A stretch of DNA of 64,000 bases, taken from positions 1,200,001 to 1,264,000 of the forward strand of contig NZ_CP047026.1 of NCBI RefSeq assembly GCF_009796785.1, in the 5' to 3' direction. This DNA comes from Polaribacter sp. L3A8 (lineage in GTDB: Bacteria > Bacteroidota > Bacteroidia > Flavobacteriales > Flavobacteriaceae). Every line of letters begins with the position of its first letter. The stretch's first letter is position 1. The notes beneath the pieces were generated by a model. The model ran no database searches and was not told the DNA's origin. It worked only from the letters and a program-made list of their open reading frames with translations. Below are positions 37,985 to 45,914 of this stretch, piece by piece. The position numbers were made by a program, and so were the translations under genes.

Positions 37985-38023
37985 AAAAATACGGATATTT
38001 TGTATAAAAGTATCCGTATTTTT
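37985..38023 (+). promoter_or_regulatory. Hairpin abutting the uvrB start
   Basis: AAAAATACGGATA and TATCCGTATTTTT form a perfect 13-bp stem with a 13-nt loop. The T run ends only 5 nt before the uvrB ATG, so the hairpin could be a terminator for the preceding gene or a leader structure that hides the uvrB ribosome-binding region. Confidence 0.6.
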
Positions 38024-38028
38024 ACAGC

Positions 38029-40017
38029 ATGGAATTTAAATTGGTATCAGAGTTTTCTCCTACCGGAGATCAACCGCAAGCAATAAAAGAACTTACAAAA
38101 AACATTAAAGGTGGCGAAAAATATCAAACACTTTTAGGGGTAACGGGTTCTGGTAAAACGTTTACCGTTGCCAATGTGGTAAAACAAGTAGACAAACCCA
38201 CCTTAGTTTTGGCACATAACAAAACATTGGCAGCTCAATTGTATTCTGAATTTAAACAATTTTTTCCTGAAAATGCTGTAGAGTATTTTGTTTCTTACTA
38301 CGATTATTATCAACCAGAAGCCTACATTCCGGTAACGGGAACTTTTATAGAAAAAGATTTATCTATTAATGATGATATCGAACGTTTGCGTTTAAGCACC
38401 ACTTCTTCCCTACTTTCTGGTAGACGAGATGTGTTGGTCGTTGCTTCGGTTTCTTGTTTGTATGGTATTGGAAACCCTGTAGAATTTAAGAAAAACGTAA
38501 TTCCTATTCATGTTGATCAACAAATTGCAAGAACCAAATTTTTACATCAATTAGTACAAAGTTTATATTCTAGAACAGAACACGAAATAAAAAGTGGAAC
38601 CTTTAAAGTAAAAGGTGATGTGGTTACCATTTATCCGTCTTACGGAGACAATGGCTATAGAGTCCATTTTTTTGGTGATGAAATTGAAGAAATAGAATCG
38701 TTCGATTTAGAAAACAATATCGTTTTAGAAAGCTTTAGTGAACTCACCATTTATCCTGCAAACTTGTTTGTAACATCACCAGACATTTTACAAAATGCCA
38801 TTCATCAAATTCAAGAAGATATGATGAAACAAGTGGAATATTTTAAAGAAATAGGAAAACATTTAGAAGCAAAACGTTTAAAAGAACGAACTGAGTTTGA
38901 CTTAGAAATGATTCGTGAATTGGGTTATTGTTCTGGTATTGAAAACTATTCTCGTTATTTAGACGGACGAGAACCTGGAACACGACCTTTCTGTTTGTTA
39001 GATTATTTTCCGGATGATTATTTAATGGTGATTGATGAAAGCCATGTGACCATTCCGCAAACGCACGCCATGTATGGTGGCGATAGAAGTAGAAAAGAAA
39101 ATTTGGTTGAATATGGTTTTAGATTACCTGCTGCAATGGACAATCGTCCGTTAAAGTTTGATGAATTTGAAGGTGTACAGAACCAAGTAATTTATGTTTC
39201 TGCAACGCCTGCAGATTACGAACTAGAAAAAACTGAAGGTGTTTTTGTAGAGCAAATTATTCGCCCTACGGGTTTATTAGATCCTGTTATTGAAATTCGC
39301 CCAAGTTTAAACCAAATTGATGATTTAATTGAAGAAATTCAGGTTCGTGTAGAAAAAGACGAACGTACTTTGGTAACTACATTAACCAAAAGAATGGCAG
39401 AAGAACTGACCAAATATCTAACAAGAGTAAACATTCGTTGTCGTTATATTCATTCTGACGTAGATACTTTAGAGCGTGTAGAAATTATGCAAGATTTGCG
39501 TAAAGGTATTTTTGATGTTTTAATTGGAGTTAACCTTTTGCGTGAAGGTTTAGATTTACCTGAAGTTTCTTTAGTCGCAATTTTAGATGCCGATAAAGAA
39601 GGTTTTTTAAGAAGTCATAGATCTATAACACAAACCGTTGGTAGAGCCGCAAGAAATGTAAACGGTTTGGCTATTTTATATGCTGATAAAATGACCAACA
39701 GCATGCAAAAAACCATTGATGAAACCGAACGCAGACGAGAAAAACAAATTGCCTACAACACCAAACATGGGATTACTCCGACTCAAATCAACAAAAAAAT
39801 TGACGATACTTTGTCTAAATCTGCTGTTTCTAGTTACCATTATGACAACGCAAAACAAGTAGCCGCAGAACAAGATTTACAATATTTACCAAAAGAGGAA
39901 ATAGAAAAACGTATTAGAGATAAACGCAAACAGATGGAAGCTGCCGCCAAAGGTTTAGATTTTATTGTTGCCGCTAAACTACGTGATGAAATTGCTGTTT
40001 TGAGGGAGAAATTATAA
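38029..40017 (+). CDS. uvrB: Excinuclease ABC subunit B, 662 aa
   Basis: The damage-verifying helicase of nucleotide excision repair. Walker A GVTGSGKTFT lies near 40 and the beta-hairpin YYDYYQPEAYIP near 92. The later helicase motifs VIDESHVTIPQ, VTTLTKRMAEEL and QTVGRAARNVNG are all present. The C-terminal UVR domain (about 625-662, EAAAKGLDFIVAAKLRDEIAVLREKL) contacts UvrC. The start is fixed by the conserved MEFKLVSEFSPTGDQPQAI. A diverged copy of the last 20 codons lies 780 bp downstream. Confidence 0.97.
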   Translation: MEFKLVSEFSPTGDQPQAIKELTKNIKGGEKYQTLLGVTGSGKTFTVANVVKQVDKPTLVLAHNKTLAAQLYSEFKQFFPENAVEYFVSYYDYYQPEAYIPVTGTFIEKDLSINDDIERLRLSTTSSLLSGRRDVLVVASVSCLYGIGNPVEFKKNVIPIHVDQQIARTKFLHQLVQSLYSRTEHEIKSGTFKVKGDVVTIYPSYGDNGYRVHFFGDEIEEIESFDLENNIVLESFSELTIYPANLFVTSPDILQNAIHQIQEDMMKQVEYFKEIGKHLEAKRLKERTEFDLEMIRELGYCSGIENYSRYLDGREPGTRPFCLLDYFPDDYLMVIDESHVTIPQTHAMYGGDRSRKENLVEYGFRLPAAMDNRPLKFDEFEGVQNQVIYVSATPADYELEKTEGVFVEQIIRPTGLLDPVIEIRPSLNQIDDLIEEIQVRVEKDERTLVTTLTKRMAEELTKYLTRVNIRCRYIHSDVDTLERVEIMQDLRKGIFDVLIGVNLLREGLDLPEVSLVAILDADKEGFLRSHRSITQTVGRAARNVNGLAILYADKMTNSMQKTIDETERRREKQIAYNTKHGITPTQINKKIDDTLSKSAVSSYHYDNAKQVAAEQDLQYLPKEEIEKRIRDKRKQMEAAAKGLDFIVAAKLRDEIAVLREKL

Positions 40018-40161
40018 TTCTATTTAGTTTGCTTTTTATTTAATAAAAATATAAATTCGCTGTCCTTAAAATTAAGTATCCTTATTAAAGGTTTATGATG
40101 ATAAGGTATTTTAAACCAGACTCAAAGAGAGTATTATAAATAAATATTTAAATTAAAAAAA

Positions 40162-40458
40162 ATGATTAAAAATTCAATGAAAATGATGACAGTAGTATTT
40201 GCTTCATCAATGTTATTAACTTCTTGCTACTCATATACTAGTGTTGTTGGAGAAGGTGCTAAAGGAAACTCTCAAACAACTCAATGGAATCATTATGTTG
40301 TTTATGGATTAGCTCCAGTTGGAGTTTCTGATTCTAAGCAAATGGCAGGTGGTGCAAAAGATTATACAGTAACAACTAGACAATCATTTGTTAACGGATT
40401 AGTATCTGCTTTAACATTTGGAATATATACTCCATCAACTACTACAGTAACTAAATAG
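40162..40458 (+). CDS. Bor-like lipoprotein, 98 aa
   Basis: The signal ends MLLTSC, with the lipid cysteine near residue 22. The mature part (WNHYVVYGLAPVGVSDSKQMAGGAKDY and TRQSFVNGLVSALTFGIYTPSTTTV) matches the shape of the phage lambda Bor/Iss family, outer-membrane lipoproteins known for serum survival in enterobacteria. In a marine flavobacterium the role must differ and is unknown. It sits in a small cassette between uvrB and a duplicated uvrB tail. Confidence 0.75.
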   Translation: MIKNSMKMMTVVFASSMLLTSCYSYTSVVGEGAKGNSQTTQWNHYVVYGLAPVGVSDSKQMAGGAKDYTVTTRQSFVNGLVSALTFGIYTPSTTTVTK

Positions 40459-40472
40459 TTAATGAATTTAAG

Positions 40473-40503
40473 AAGAAAGGTAATTTATAATTACCTTTCT
40501 TTT
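40473..40503 (+). terminator. Terminator of the Bor-like gene
   Basis: AAGAAAGGTAA and TTACCTTTCTT pair around a short loop and are followed by T residues, just after the Bor-like gene. Confidence 0.75.
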
Positions 40504-40516
40504 GAAAAAAAGAAAA

Positions 40517-40720
40517 ATGAAAAAAGTAATATTTTACGTTTCAATCATAATTTCTCTAATAATATTAGTTAACATAATACAAATACTAACTACAGATTTA
40601 GAACGATTAACAGAATATGGTTATGGATATTTAGCTGGAAAAATCATTCTTTTTGGAATATTTTTGACACTTACCCTTTTTACTAAAAAGTATGTTCTGA
40701 AAAATAAAAAAACAGCATAA
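40517..40720 (+). CDS. Small membrane protein, 67 aa, unknown
   Basis: Two hydrophobic helices (VIFYVSIIISLIILVNIIQIL and GYLAGKIILFGIFLTLTLF) are separated by a short polar turn, and the C-terminus is positive (KKYVLKNKKTA). I do not recognise a family. The ATG at 40517 is preferred over the TTG at 40502, which overlaps the terminator. It shares the cassette with the Bor-like gene. Confidence 0.55.
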   Translation: MKKVIFYVSIIISLIILVNIIQILTTDLERLTEYGYGYLAGKIILFGIFLTLTLFTKKYVLKNKKTA

Positions 40721-40792
40721 AATCACTTTTATACTGCCAAACTCCTCCTAAATAGAATTATCACAAATACATAAGATATTCATAATAAAATT

Positions 40793-40852
40793 TTAGATTT
40801 TCTTATAGCCACTAAACTGCGTGATGAAATTGCTGTTTTTAACAGAAAGCTT
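40793..40852 (+). pseudogene. Duplicated 3' end of uvrB (20 codons)
   Basis: The frame reads LDFLIATKLRDEIAVFNRKL against LDFIVAAKLRDEIAVLREKL at the true uvrB end. A 20-nt core (cgtgatgaaattgctgtttt) is identical. Differences elsewhere, many at third positions, show it came from a related but not identical uvrB. It cannot be a gene by itself. Confidence 0.7.
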
Positions 40853-40935
40853 ATATGTATATTCTAATAAATAAAAAAAGAATGTTTCTACTCTTTATTT
40901 CTTGGCTTAAAAAAGTAACTTAGCTAACAATAAAA

Positions 40936-41475
40936 ATGACAAAAAAGGAACAAATAGCATCAAAGGAAACGATATATATTGCGGGCGGTTGTCTTTGGGG
41001 GGTACAAGAGTTCTTAAAACACCTACCTGGTGTACTTGAAACTCAAGCTGGCAGAGCTAATGGCGCTACCAAATCTACTAAAACAACCTATGATAGTTAT
41101 GCAGAATGTGTAAAAACTACCTTTGACCCTCAGCTTGTTTCAATTGAAGATTTAATTCATCATTTTTTAGAAATTATTGACCCTTATAGCATCAACCAAC
41201 AAGGAAACGATATCGGAGAGAAATATCGCACAGGCATCTATAGTGATAATCAAAATCACCTGTTAAAGGCAAAAAAATACATTCAAAAAGTAGAACAGAC
41301 ACTAAATCATCAAAATAAAACCATAAAAAAAATAGCTATTGAAGTGCTTCCTTTAACAAATTTTATACTAAGTGACGCAGAACATCAAGATAGATTAACC
41401 TTGCATCCGAATGATCATTCTTATTGTCACATTCCTTTAGAGATACTGCATAAGTATAAAAAAAGTAACAACTAA
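40936..41475 (+). CDS. msrA: Peptide-methionine (S)-S-oxide reductase, 179 aa
   Basis: It repairs oxidised methionine in proteins. The catalytic cysteine is residue 19 in IAGGCLWGVQEFL; most MsrA proteins have phenylalanine in place of this leucine (GCFWG). YDSYAECVKTTFDP, QGNDIGEKYRTGIY and the C-terminal AEHQDRLTLHPNDHSYCHI complete the family pattern. No resolving cysteine tail is evident. The sequence belongs to a diverged branch of MsrA, and the gene is single. Confidence 0.87.
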   Translation: MTKKEQIASKETIYIAGGCLWGVQEFLKHLPGVLETQAGRANGATKSTKTTYDSYAECVKTTFDPQLVSIEDLIHHFLEIIDPYSINQQGNDIGEKYRTGIYSDNQNHLLKAKKYIQKVEQTLNHQNKTIKKIAIEVLPLTNFILSDAEHQDRLTLHPNDHSYCHIPLEILHKYKKSNN

Positions 41476-41532
41476 TAGTTAGCTATAACTCTGTTAAGAC
41501 TGTAATTTAAACCAAGCATAAAAAAGCAAATC

Positions 41533-42444
41533 TTAATTAGCCTCTATACTCTTAATGAACAATGACTTATCTATTTCTTTATTTCTTTTATTGAGGTATT
41601 CATTAAGCGCAAGGGAAGCGAAAATAAGACTTCCACCAATTAAAATCTTTTGAATATCTGCCTCTTTATTCCATATAACAAGGTTAACAATTAAACCTAT
41701 TGGAACTAACGCATTATTCATAATCGCTAACGAGCCTGTATTTACCATAACAACACCTTTGTTCCAAAAAAAATAACCTAGACCAGAAGCCACAGCGCCT
41801 AAGTATATGATTACTCCCCACTGAACTGATGTGGTTGGTAACTTTTCTGTTGCCCCAAAAATGAAAAAAGCAATTAGAGCTACTAAAAACGCTCCAATAA
41901 AAAACAATCCAAAAATAGTATGCTTTGGTGTGCTTTCTAATTCAGGTGTAGATTTTAATACATACTTGTAAGCAATTTGACCAACAGCAAAACAAAGATT
42001 GGCACCTTGGGTAATCATAAAACCTAAAAACACATTTTCGTTAATACTTGAGTACTGAATATAAGCAGCTCCTAAAACAGCTATTAAAGCAGTAAGTAAA
42101 TGTCTTTTATGAAATCGCTTACTTAAAATGTCGTTTAATAAAGTAATGTAAATCGGTGTAAGTACACTAAAAAGTAACACTTCTGGAACCGTGAGAAATA
42201 AAAACGACTGAAAATAAAAACAATACATCAAACCTAATTGGACAGAACCAATTGCGATAAGTTTTAAAATTGTTGCTGCTTTAATTTCTTTCAGCCTTAA
42301 AAAAGGCAAAAATATGATGGTAGCAATACCAATACGCATCAAGACAGAAAACCATGCATCTACATACCCAGAAAGATATACTCCAATTAAGCTAAACGAA
42401 AAAGCCCAAATCATAGTAACGCCAAATAAGTATTTCATAAACAA
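41533..42444 (-). CDS. EamA-family (DMT) transporter, 303 aa
   Basis: Ten predicted helices in two EamA repeats, with MIWAFSFSLIGVYLSGYVDAWFSV at the start and AVASGLGYFFWNKGVVMVNTGSLAIMNNALVP in the second half. The family exports small metabolites; substrate unknown. It lies 26 bp after the HxlR-type regulator on the same strand, so it is a likely target or partner of that regulator. Confidence 0.87.
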   Translation of the reverse strand: MFMKYLFGVTMIWAFSFSLIGVYLSGYVDAWFSVLMRIGIATIIFLPFLRLKEIKAATILKLIAIGSVQLGLMYCFYFQSFLFLTVPEVLLFSVLTPIYITLLNDILSKRFHKRHLLTALIAVLGAAYIQYSSINENVFLGFMITQGANLCFAVGQIAYKYVLKSTPELESTPKHTIFGLFFIGAFLVALIAFFIFGATEKLPTTSVQWGVIIYLGAVASGLGYFFWNKGVVMVNTGSLAIMNNALVPIGLIVNLVIWNKEADIQKILIGGSLIFASLALNEYLNKRNKEIDKSLFIKSIEAN

Positions 42445-42470
42445 TAAATTAATTAGACATCACTTTACAA

Positions 42471-42785
42471 CTATTCAAGACTTTGTTCAAACAACAAACC
42501 ACCTTTATACATTCCTTTTAAAACAGGGCGAATGTCTATTCCTAATTGCGTTAAACTATACTCTACTCTTGGTGGCACTTCCGGAAAAACCGTTCTAATA
42601 AGTAAACCATCATTTTCTAACTCTTTTAGTTGCTTAGACATCATGCGTTCGCTAATATCCGGCATAAGCCGAACCAATTCACTATACCTTTTATCACCTT
42701 GAAAAAGATGCAAAATAATGGTGCCTTTTCTTTTTCCTTTAATGGTATTTATAAAAGTATCTATAGGACAGTAACTTTTTTTCAT
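42471..42785 (-). CDS. HxlR-family transcriptional regulator, 104 aa
   Basis: A winged-helix regulator with the typical start MKKSYCPIDTFINTIKGKRKG. The early cysteine is the redox- or electrophile-sensing residue in relatives, and the recognition region is YSELVRLMPDISERMMSKQLKELENDGL. The start at 42785 is chosen because the longer reading to 42872 runs through the putative operator. It is divergent from an AcuI-like reductase and followed by a transporter. Confidence 0.87.
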   Translation of the reverse strand: MKKSYCPIDTFINTIKGKRKGTIILHLFQGDKRYSELVRLMPDISERMMSKQLKELENDGLLIRTVFPEVPPRVEYSLTQLGIDIRPVLKGMYKGGLLFEQSLE

Positions 42786-42835
42786 TTTTTTTTTAGGCTT
42801 ACAAGCATTATAAACAGACAAAACAGCACAAAATG

Positions 42836-42858
42836 TTCGTAAGGGTACTATTCGTAAG
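42836..42858 (+). promoter_or_regulatory. Candidate HxlR operator in the divergent promoter
   Basis: TTCGTAAG occurs at 42836-42843 and again at 42851-42858, 15 bp apart. Just after it, TTG (42862-42864), 20 nt and GAACTTTG (42885-42892) form a near-consensus promoter for the reductase gene at 42927. A regulator on the repeats could control both directions. Confidence 0.5.
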
Positions 42859-42926
42859 CTCTTGTGTATCAAAATATTTTAATCGAACTTTGATGTAAAA
42901 GTAAGGAAAACAGCTAAAATAACAAT

Positions 42927-43925
42927 ATGGAAAATCAATCGAATTACAAAGCTTTTAGAGTAGAAGAAAAAGATGGAAACTATATTTCTTCTGTTAAAAA
43001 AACACCCTTTACAGCGTTAAAAAAAGGCGAAATATTAATAAAAGTACACTATAGTTCTCTAAACTATAAAGACGCCTTGTCTAGTAGAGGAAATAAAGGT
43101 GTAACCAGAAATTACCCACACACACCAGGCATTGATGCTGCAGGAACCATTGTTTCTTCTGAATCTGAAAAATTTAAAATTTCTGATGAAGTTATTGTTA
43201 CAAGTTACGATTTAGGAATGAATACAGACGGAGGCTTTGCAGAATATGTTAAAGTACCAGAAGATTGGGTTGTAAAGTTGCCCAAAAATCTTTCTATGAA
43301 AGAAGCTATGACAATTGGTACAGCAGGCTTAACCGCTGGTATGTCGGTTTTAAGATTAAGTGAAATGGTAAAACCAGAAGACGGCACTATCGTAGTTTCT
43401 GGTGCTACAGGTGGCGTTGGATCTACAAGTATTGCCATCTTAAAAAAGTTAGGCTATAAAGTAGCTGCAATTACAGGGAAAGAAACTGAAATTGAATTTT
43501 TACAAAAACTTGGAGCAGATGAAATTATCCTACGAAAAGATTTTGAAGAAATGGCAAAAAAACCGCTTTTAAAACCTCTTTTTGCAGGAGGAATTGACAC
43601 TGTAGGTGGTGTAATTCTAGAAAACATTATAAAAGCGACACATCCGATGGGAGTTGTAACTTGTTGCGGAAATGTAGCTTCTCCAAAACTTGAGTTAACC
43701 GTGTTTCCTTTTATTTTAAGAGGAGTTACTTTAATTGGTATCGATTCTCAAAACTACCCAATGATCTACAGAGAAAAAGTATGGAATAAACTAGCTAACG
43801 AGTGGAAAAATGAACAAATAACAGAAGCTTCTTCTGAAATATCTTTAGATGAATTAAATACAAAAATAGATGTAATGCTACAGGGAAAATTAAAAGGGCG
43901 AACCTTGGTTGCATTAGAACAATAA
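42927..43925 (+). CDS. acuI: YhdH/AcuI-type zinc-free alcohol dehydrogenase family reductase, 332 aa
   Basis: An NADPH-dependent medium-chain reductase. AcuI homologues reduce toxic acryloyl-CoA. The family marks are MKIHYSSLNYKDAL-like KVHYSSLNYKDALSSRG, YPHTPGIDAAGTIV, DGGFAEYVKVP, GTAGLTAGMSV and the nucleotide-binding VSGATGGVGSTSIAIL near 155. The cysteine ligands of zinc dehydrogenases are absent, as expected. In a marine bacterium acrylate from DMSP breakdown is a plausible source, but no DMSP gene is in the window. It is divergent from an HxlR regulator, a pairing typical for electrophile detoxification. Confidence 0.85.
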   Translation: MENQSNYKAFRVEEKDGNYISSVKKTPFTALKKGEILIKVHYSSLNYKDALSSRGNKGVTRNYPHTPGIDAAGTIVSSESEKFKISDEVIVTSYDLGMNTDGGFAEYVKVPEDWVVKLPKNLSMKEAMTIGTAGLTAGMSVLRLSEMVKPEDGTIVVSGATGGVGSTSIAILKKLGYKVAAITGKETEIEFLQKLGADEIILRKDFEEMAKKPLLKPLFAGGIDTVGGVILENIIKATHPMGVVTCCGNVASPKLELTVFPFILRGVTLIGIDSQNYPMIYREKVWNKLANEWKNEQITEASSEISLDELNTKIDVMLQGKLKGRTLVALEQ

Positions 43926-43974
43926 ATAATATAGTTCCCCCGATTCCCCAAAAAAAAATTGCTGATTTTTTAAT

Positions 43975-44011
43975 AAACTAAAATGCCTCTACATTAGAGG
44001 CATTTTAGTTT
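43975..44011. terminator. Bidirectional terminator
   Basis: AAACTAAAATGCCTCT-acatt-AGAGGCATTTTAGTTT, a 16-bp perfect stem between the acuI-like gene and the converging secreted-protein gene. Confidence 0.85.
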
Positions 44012-44042
44012 AATTATACTTTAAATGTGAAACAACTTGTTA

Positions 44043-44906
44043 TTAATTTAGAACGTATCTTTCCCAAAATTTAGAATTACTATCCGCTGCTTCACCAATA
44101 TTAAAAATCCACCAAATCTCTACACTGTCTGAATAATCTACACCATCATAATGAATATAAGACCATTTATGAGGAAATTTATTTGGAAATTTTTTTGCAA
44201 TAATAGCATCGGCTTCTATCCAAAGTTTTCGTACTTTTTTATTTGTTGCAGTTTTAGCCAAGGTTATCCATTTAATATCTTTACCTCTATACTCCGGAGT
44301 CGAATATGATCCTCGATCTCCCTTTTTACCATCTTTAGGATGATTCCCATCATCCAACGCAAAATAAGTAGTTTTACTTTTTACATATTGCAAATCTAAC
44401 GCAGCTGTTTTTTTTTCGTTCCAACTACTATGTTGTACTACAATTACATTCGATTTTACAACATCCTTAGAAACTGTTTTAAGAACCTCTGCAACCCAAT
44501 CTGCTGTAATATTAGATTGTCCTGCTTCTTGCACCCAAACTTTTCCTCCTTTTTTTAAAACAGCTACCACTTTTTTAGTAATTCTTTTTACAGAACCATC
44601 CCAATCTGTGTGAGCATTTGTCCATTTTCTACCAAATGCCATCTTAAATAATCTATCTGAAGCTATAAATTTTCCATTCTGACTACCTATAGCGCCAGCA
44701 ACAGCATAATAGTGAACTCCTTTAAAATCTTTATGTGCTAATAGGCTACCCAAAGCTGCTTGTGCATGAATATCATCAGGATCTGGTTTGCTATCAAACT
44801 GAGCAATTAAAAGATCTTTCTTTTTATCAAAAAAAGGACGTTCTGTAGCGGTAATCAAGTTAGAAAATACTATAAATAGGATAAATAATACGTTTTTAAA
44901 ATTCAT
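44043..44906 (-). CDS. Secreted protein with a nucleoside-hydrolase-like motif, 287 aa
   Basis: A signal peptide (MNFKNVLFILFIVFSNLITATE) is followed by LLIAQFDSKPDPDDIHAQAALGSLLAH. The D-x-x-P-D-P-D-D pattern near residue 38 resembles the calcium-binding aspartates of nucleoside hydrolases and the DUF1593 group. Later segments (WVQEAGQSNITADWVAEVL, DGVDYSDSVEIWWIFNIGEAADSNSKFW) are distinctive, but I cannot assign them to a characterised enzyme. The gene stands alone; a periplasmic hydrolase acting on sugars or nucleosides is only a guess. Confidence 0.6.
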   Translation of the reverse strand: MNFKNVLFILFIVFSNLITATERPFFDKKKDLLIAQFDSKPDPDDIHAQAALGSLLAHKDFKGVHYYAVAGAIGSQNGKFIASDRLFKMAFGRKWTNAHTDWDGSVKRITKKVVAVLKKGGKVWVQEAGQSNITADWVAEVLKTVSKDVVKSNVIVVQHSSWNEKKTAALDLQYVKSKTTYFALDDGNHPKDGKKGDRGSYSTPEYRGKDIKWITLAKTATNKKVRKLWIEADAIIAKKFPNKFPHKWSYIHYDGVDYSDSVEIWWIFNIGEAADSNSKFWERYVLN

Positions 44907-45024
44907 AATACTTGTTATATCAATAAGATGTTTATTTTTTTATCAATAAAGATACTTGTAAGCACTTGATAAACCAAATTCTACCACTTAAAAAAAAATC
45001 AAAATATTTATCAGTAAATAAAAT

Positions 45025-45047
45025 ATTAATCGTAATATTGCAATGAA
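45025..45047 (+). promoter_or_regulatory. ars operator-like box 1
   Basis: The core ATCGTAATATTGCAAT is an imperfect inverted repeat (12 of 16 positions symmetric) lying 17 nt before the arsR start. The 23-bp stretch recurs at 45411-45433 with 21 of 23 identities. A likely binding site for the ArsR protein encoded next. Confidence 0.6.
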
Positions 45048-45063
45048 TGAATAAAACAAGTAT

Positions 45064-45396
45064 ATGGGATTAGCAAAAACCGAAATGTTTACCGATCAAC
45101 AAAATGAAATAGCATTATTTGCTAAAGTTTTTGGACATCCGGCAAGAGTAACTATTTTACAACATTTGTTTAAAATTGATTCTTGTGTGTGTGGTGATTT
45201 AGTAAACGAAATAGGATTGGCACAACCCACCATTTCTCAGCATTTAAAAGAATTAAAACATTTAGGTTTGATAAAAGGAAGTGTAGAAGGCACAAGTGTT
45301 TGTTACTGTATTCATAAAGAAAACTGGACCGCAATGAAAACGGTTATGTCTGAGTTTTTAAATCAAGATTTATCTCAAAAAACAGATTGCTGTTAA
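45064..45396 (+). CDS. arsR: ArsR-family metalloregulator, 110 aa
   Basis: A winged-helix repressor that leaves DNA on binding arsenite. The metal site SCVCGDLVNEIG near residues 38-42 is the CxC of classical ArsR proteins, within the helix before the recognition helix LAQPTISQHLKELKHLGLIKG. The protein ends KTDCC, giving two further cysteines. It heads the arsenic operon and probably controls both operator-like boxes. Confidence 0.92.
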   Translation: MGLAKTEMFTDQQNEIALFAKVFGHPARVTILQHLFKIDSCVCGDLVNEIGLAQPTISQHLKELKHLGLIKGSVEGTSVCYCIHKENWTAMKTVMSEFLNQDLSQKTDCC

Positions 45397-45410
45397 AAAA
45401 ATTTATATTC

Positions 45411-45433
45411 ATTAATCGTAAAATTGCAATAAA
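45411..45433 (+). promoter_or_regulatory. ars operator-like box 2, inside the operon
   Basis: Near-copy of box 1 (core ATCGTAAAATTGCAAT), placed 15 nt after the arsR stop and 13 nt before the DUF6428 start. It suggests a second regulated promoter or repressor site within the operon. Confidence 0.55.
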
Positions 45434-45446
45434 CAAATATATTATT

Positions 45447-45914
45447 ATGAAATTATCAGAAGTAAAAGTAGCTCTAAAAGCCTTAAAAACAATTGGTTTT
45501 CAATTACCAAACGGAGAATTAGTAGCAAGCCATTTTCATGTTACAGAGGTTGGTAAAATCACCAAACATTTTATTGATTGTGGCGGAACCGTAAGAAATG
45601 AGGAAGTGGTAAACTTTCAACTTTGGAATGCAGATGATTATGATCACAGATTGCATCCAGAAAAATTATTAAATATTATAGAGCTTTCTGAAAAGGTTTT
45701 AAATATTGAAGATTTAGAAATTGAAGTAGAATACCAAGCAGAAACCATTGGTAAATTCGGACTTGATTTTGATGGAACAAACTTCTTACTAACCTCTAAA
45801 CAAACCGATTGTTTAGCCAAAGACCAATGTGGAATTCCAGAAGAAAAACCAAAATTACAATTTTCAGAATTAGCTACAGGAAACACTTGTACACCTGGAG
45901 GCGGATGTTGTTAA
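45447..45914 (+). CDS. DUF6428 family protein, 155 aa, arsenic operon
   Basis: The ATG at 45447 (MKLSEVKVALKALKTIGFQLPNG) is chosen because the earlier start at 45387 would run through the operator box. ASHFHVTEVGKITKHFIDCGGTVRNEE is the family core. The C-terminus TGNTCTPGGGCC has three cysteines and could bind arsenite. The family recurs in Bacteroidota ars operons, and its biochemical role is not known to me. Confidence 0.8.
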   Translation: MKLSEVKVALKALKTIGFQLPNGELVASHFHVTEVGKITKHFIDCGGTVRNEEVVNFQLWNADDYDHRLHPEKLLNIIELSEKVLNIEDLEIEVEYQAETIGKFGLDFDGTNFLLTSKQTDCLAKDQCGIPEEKPKLQFSELATGNTCTPGGGCC

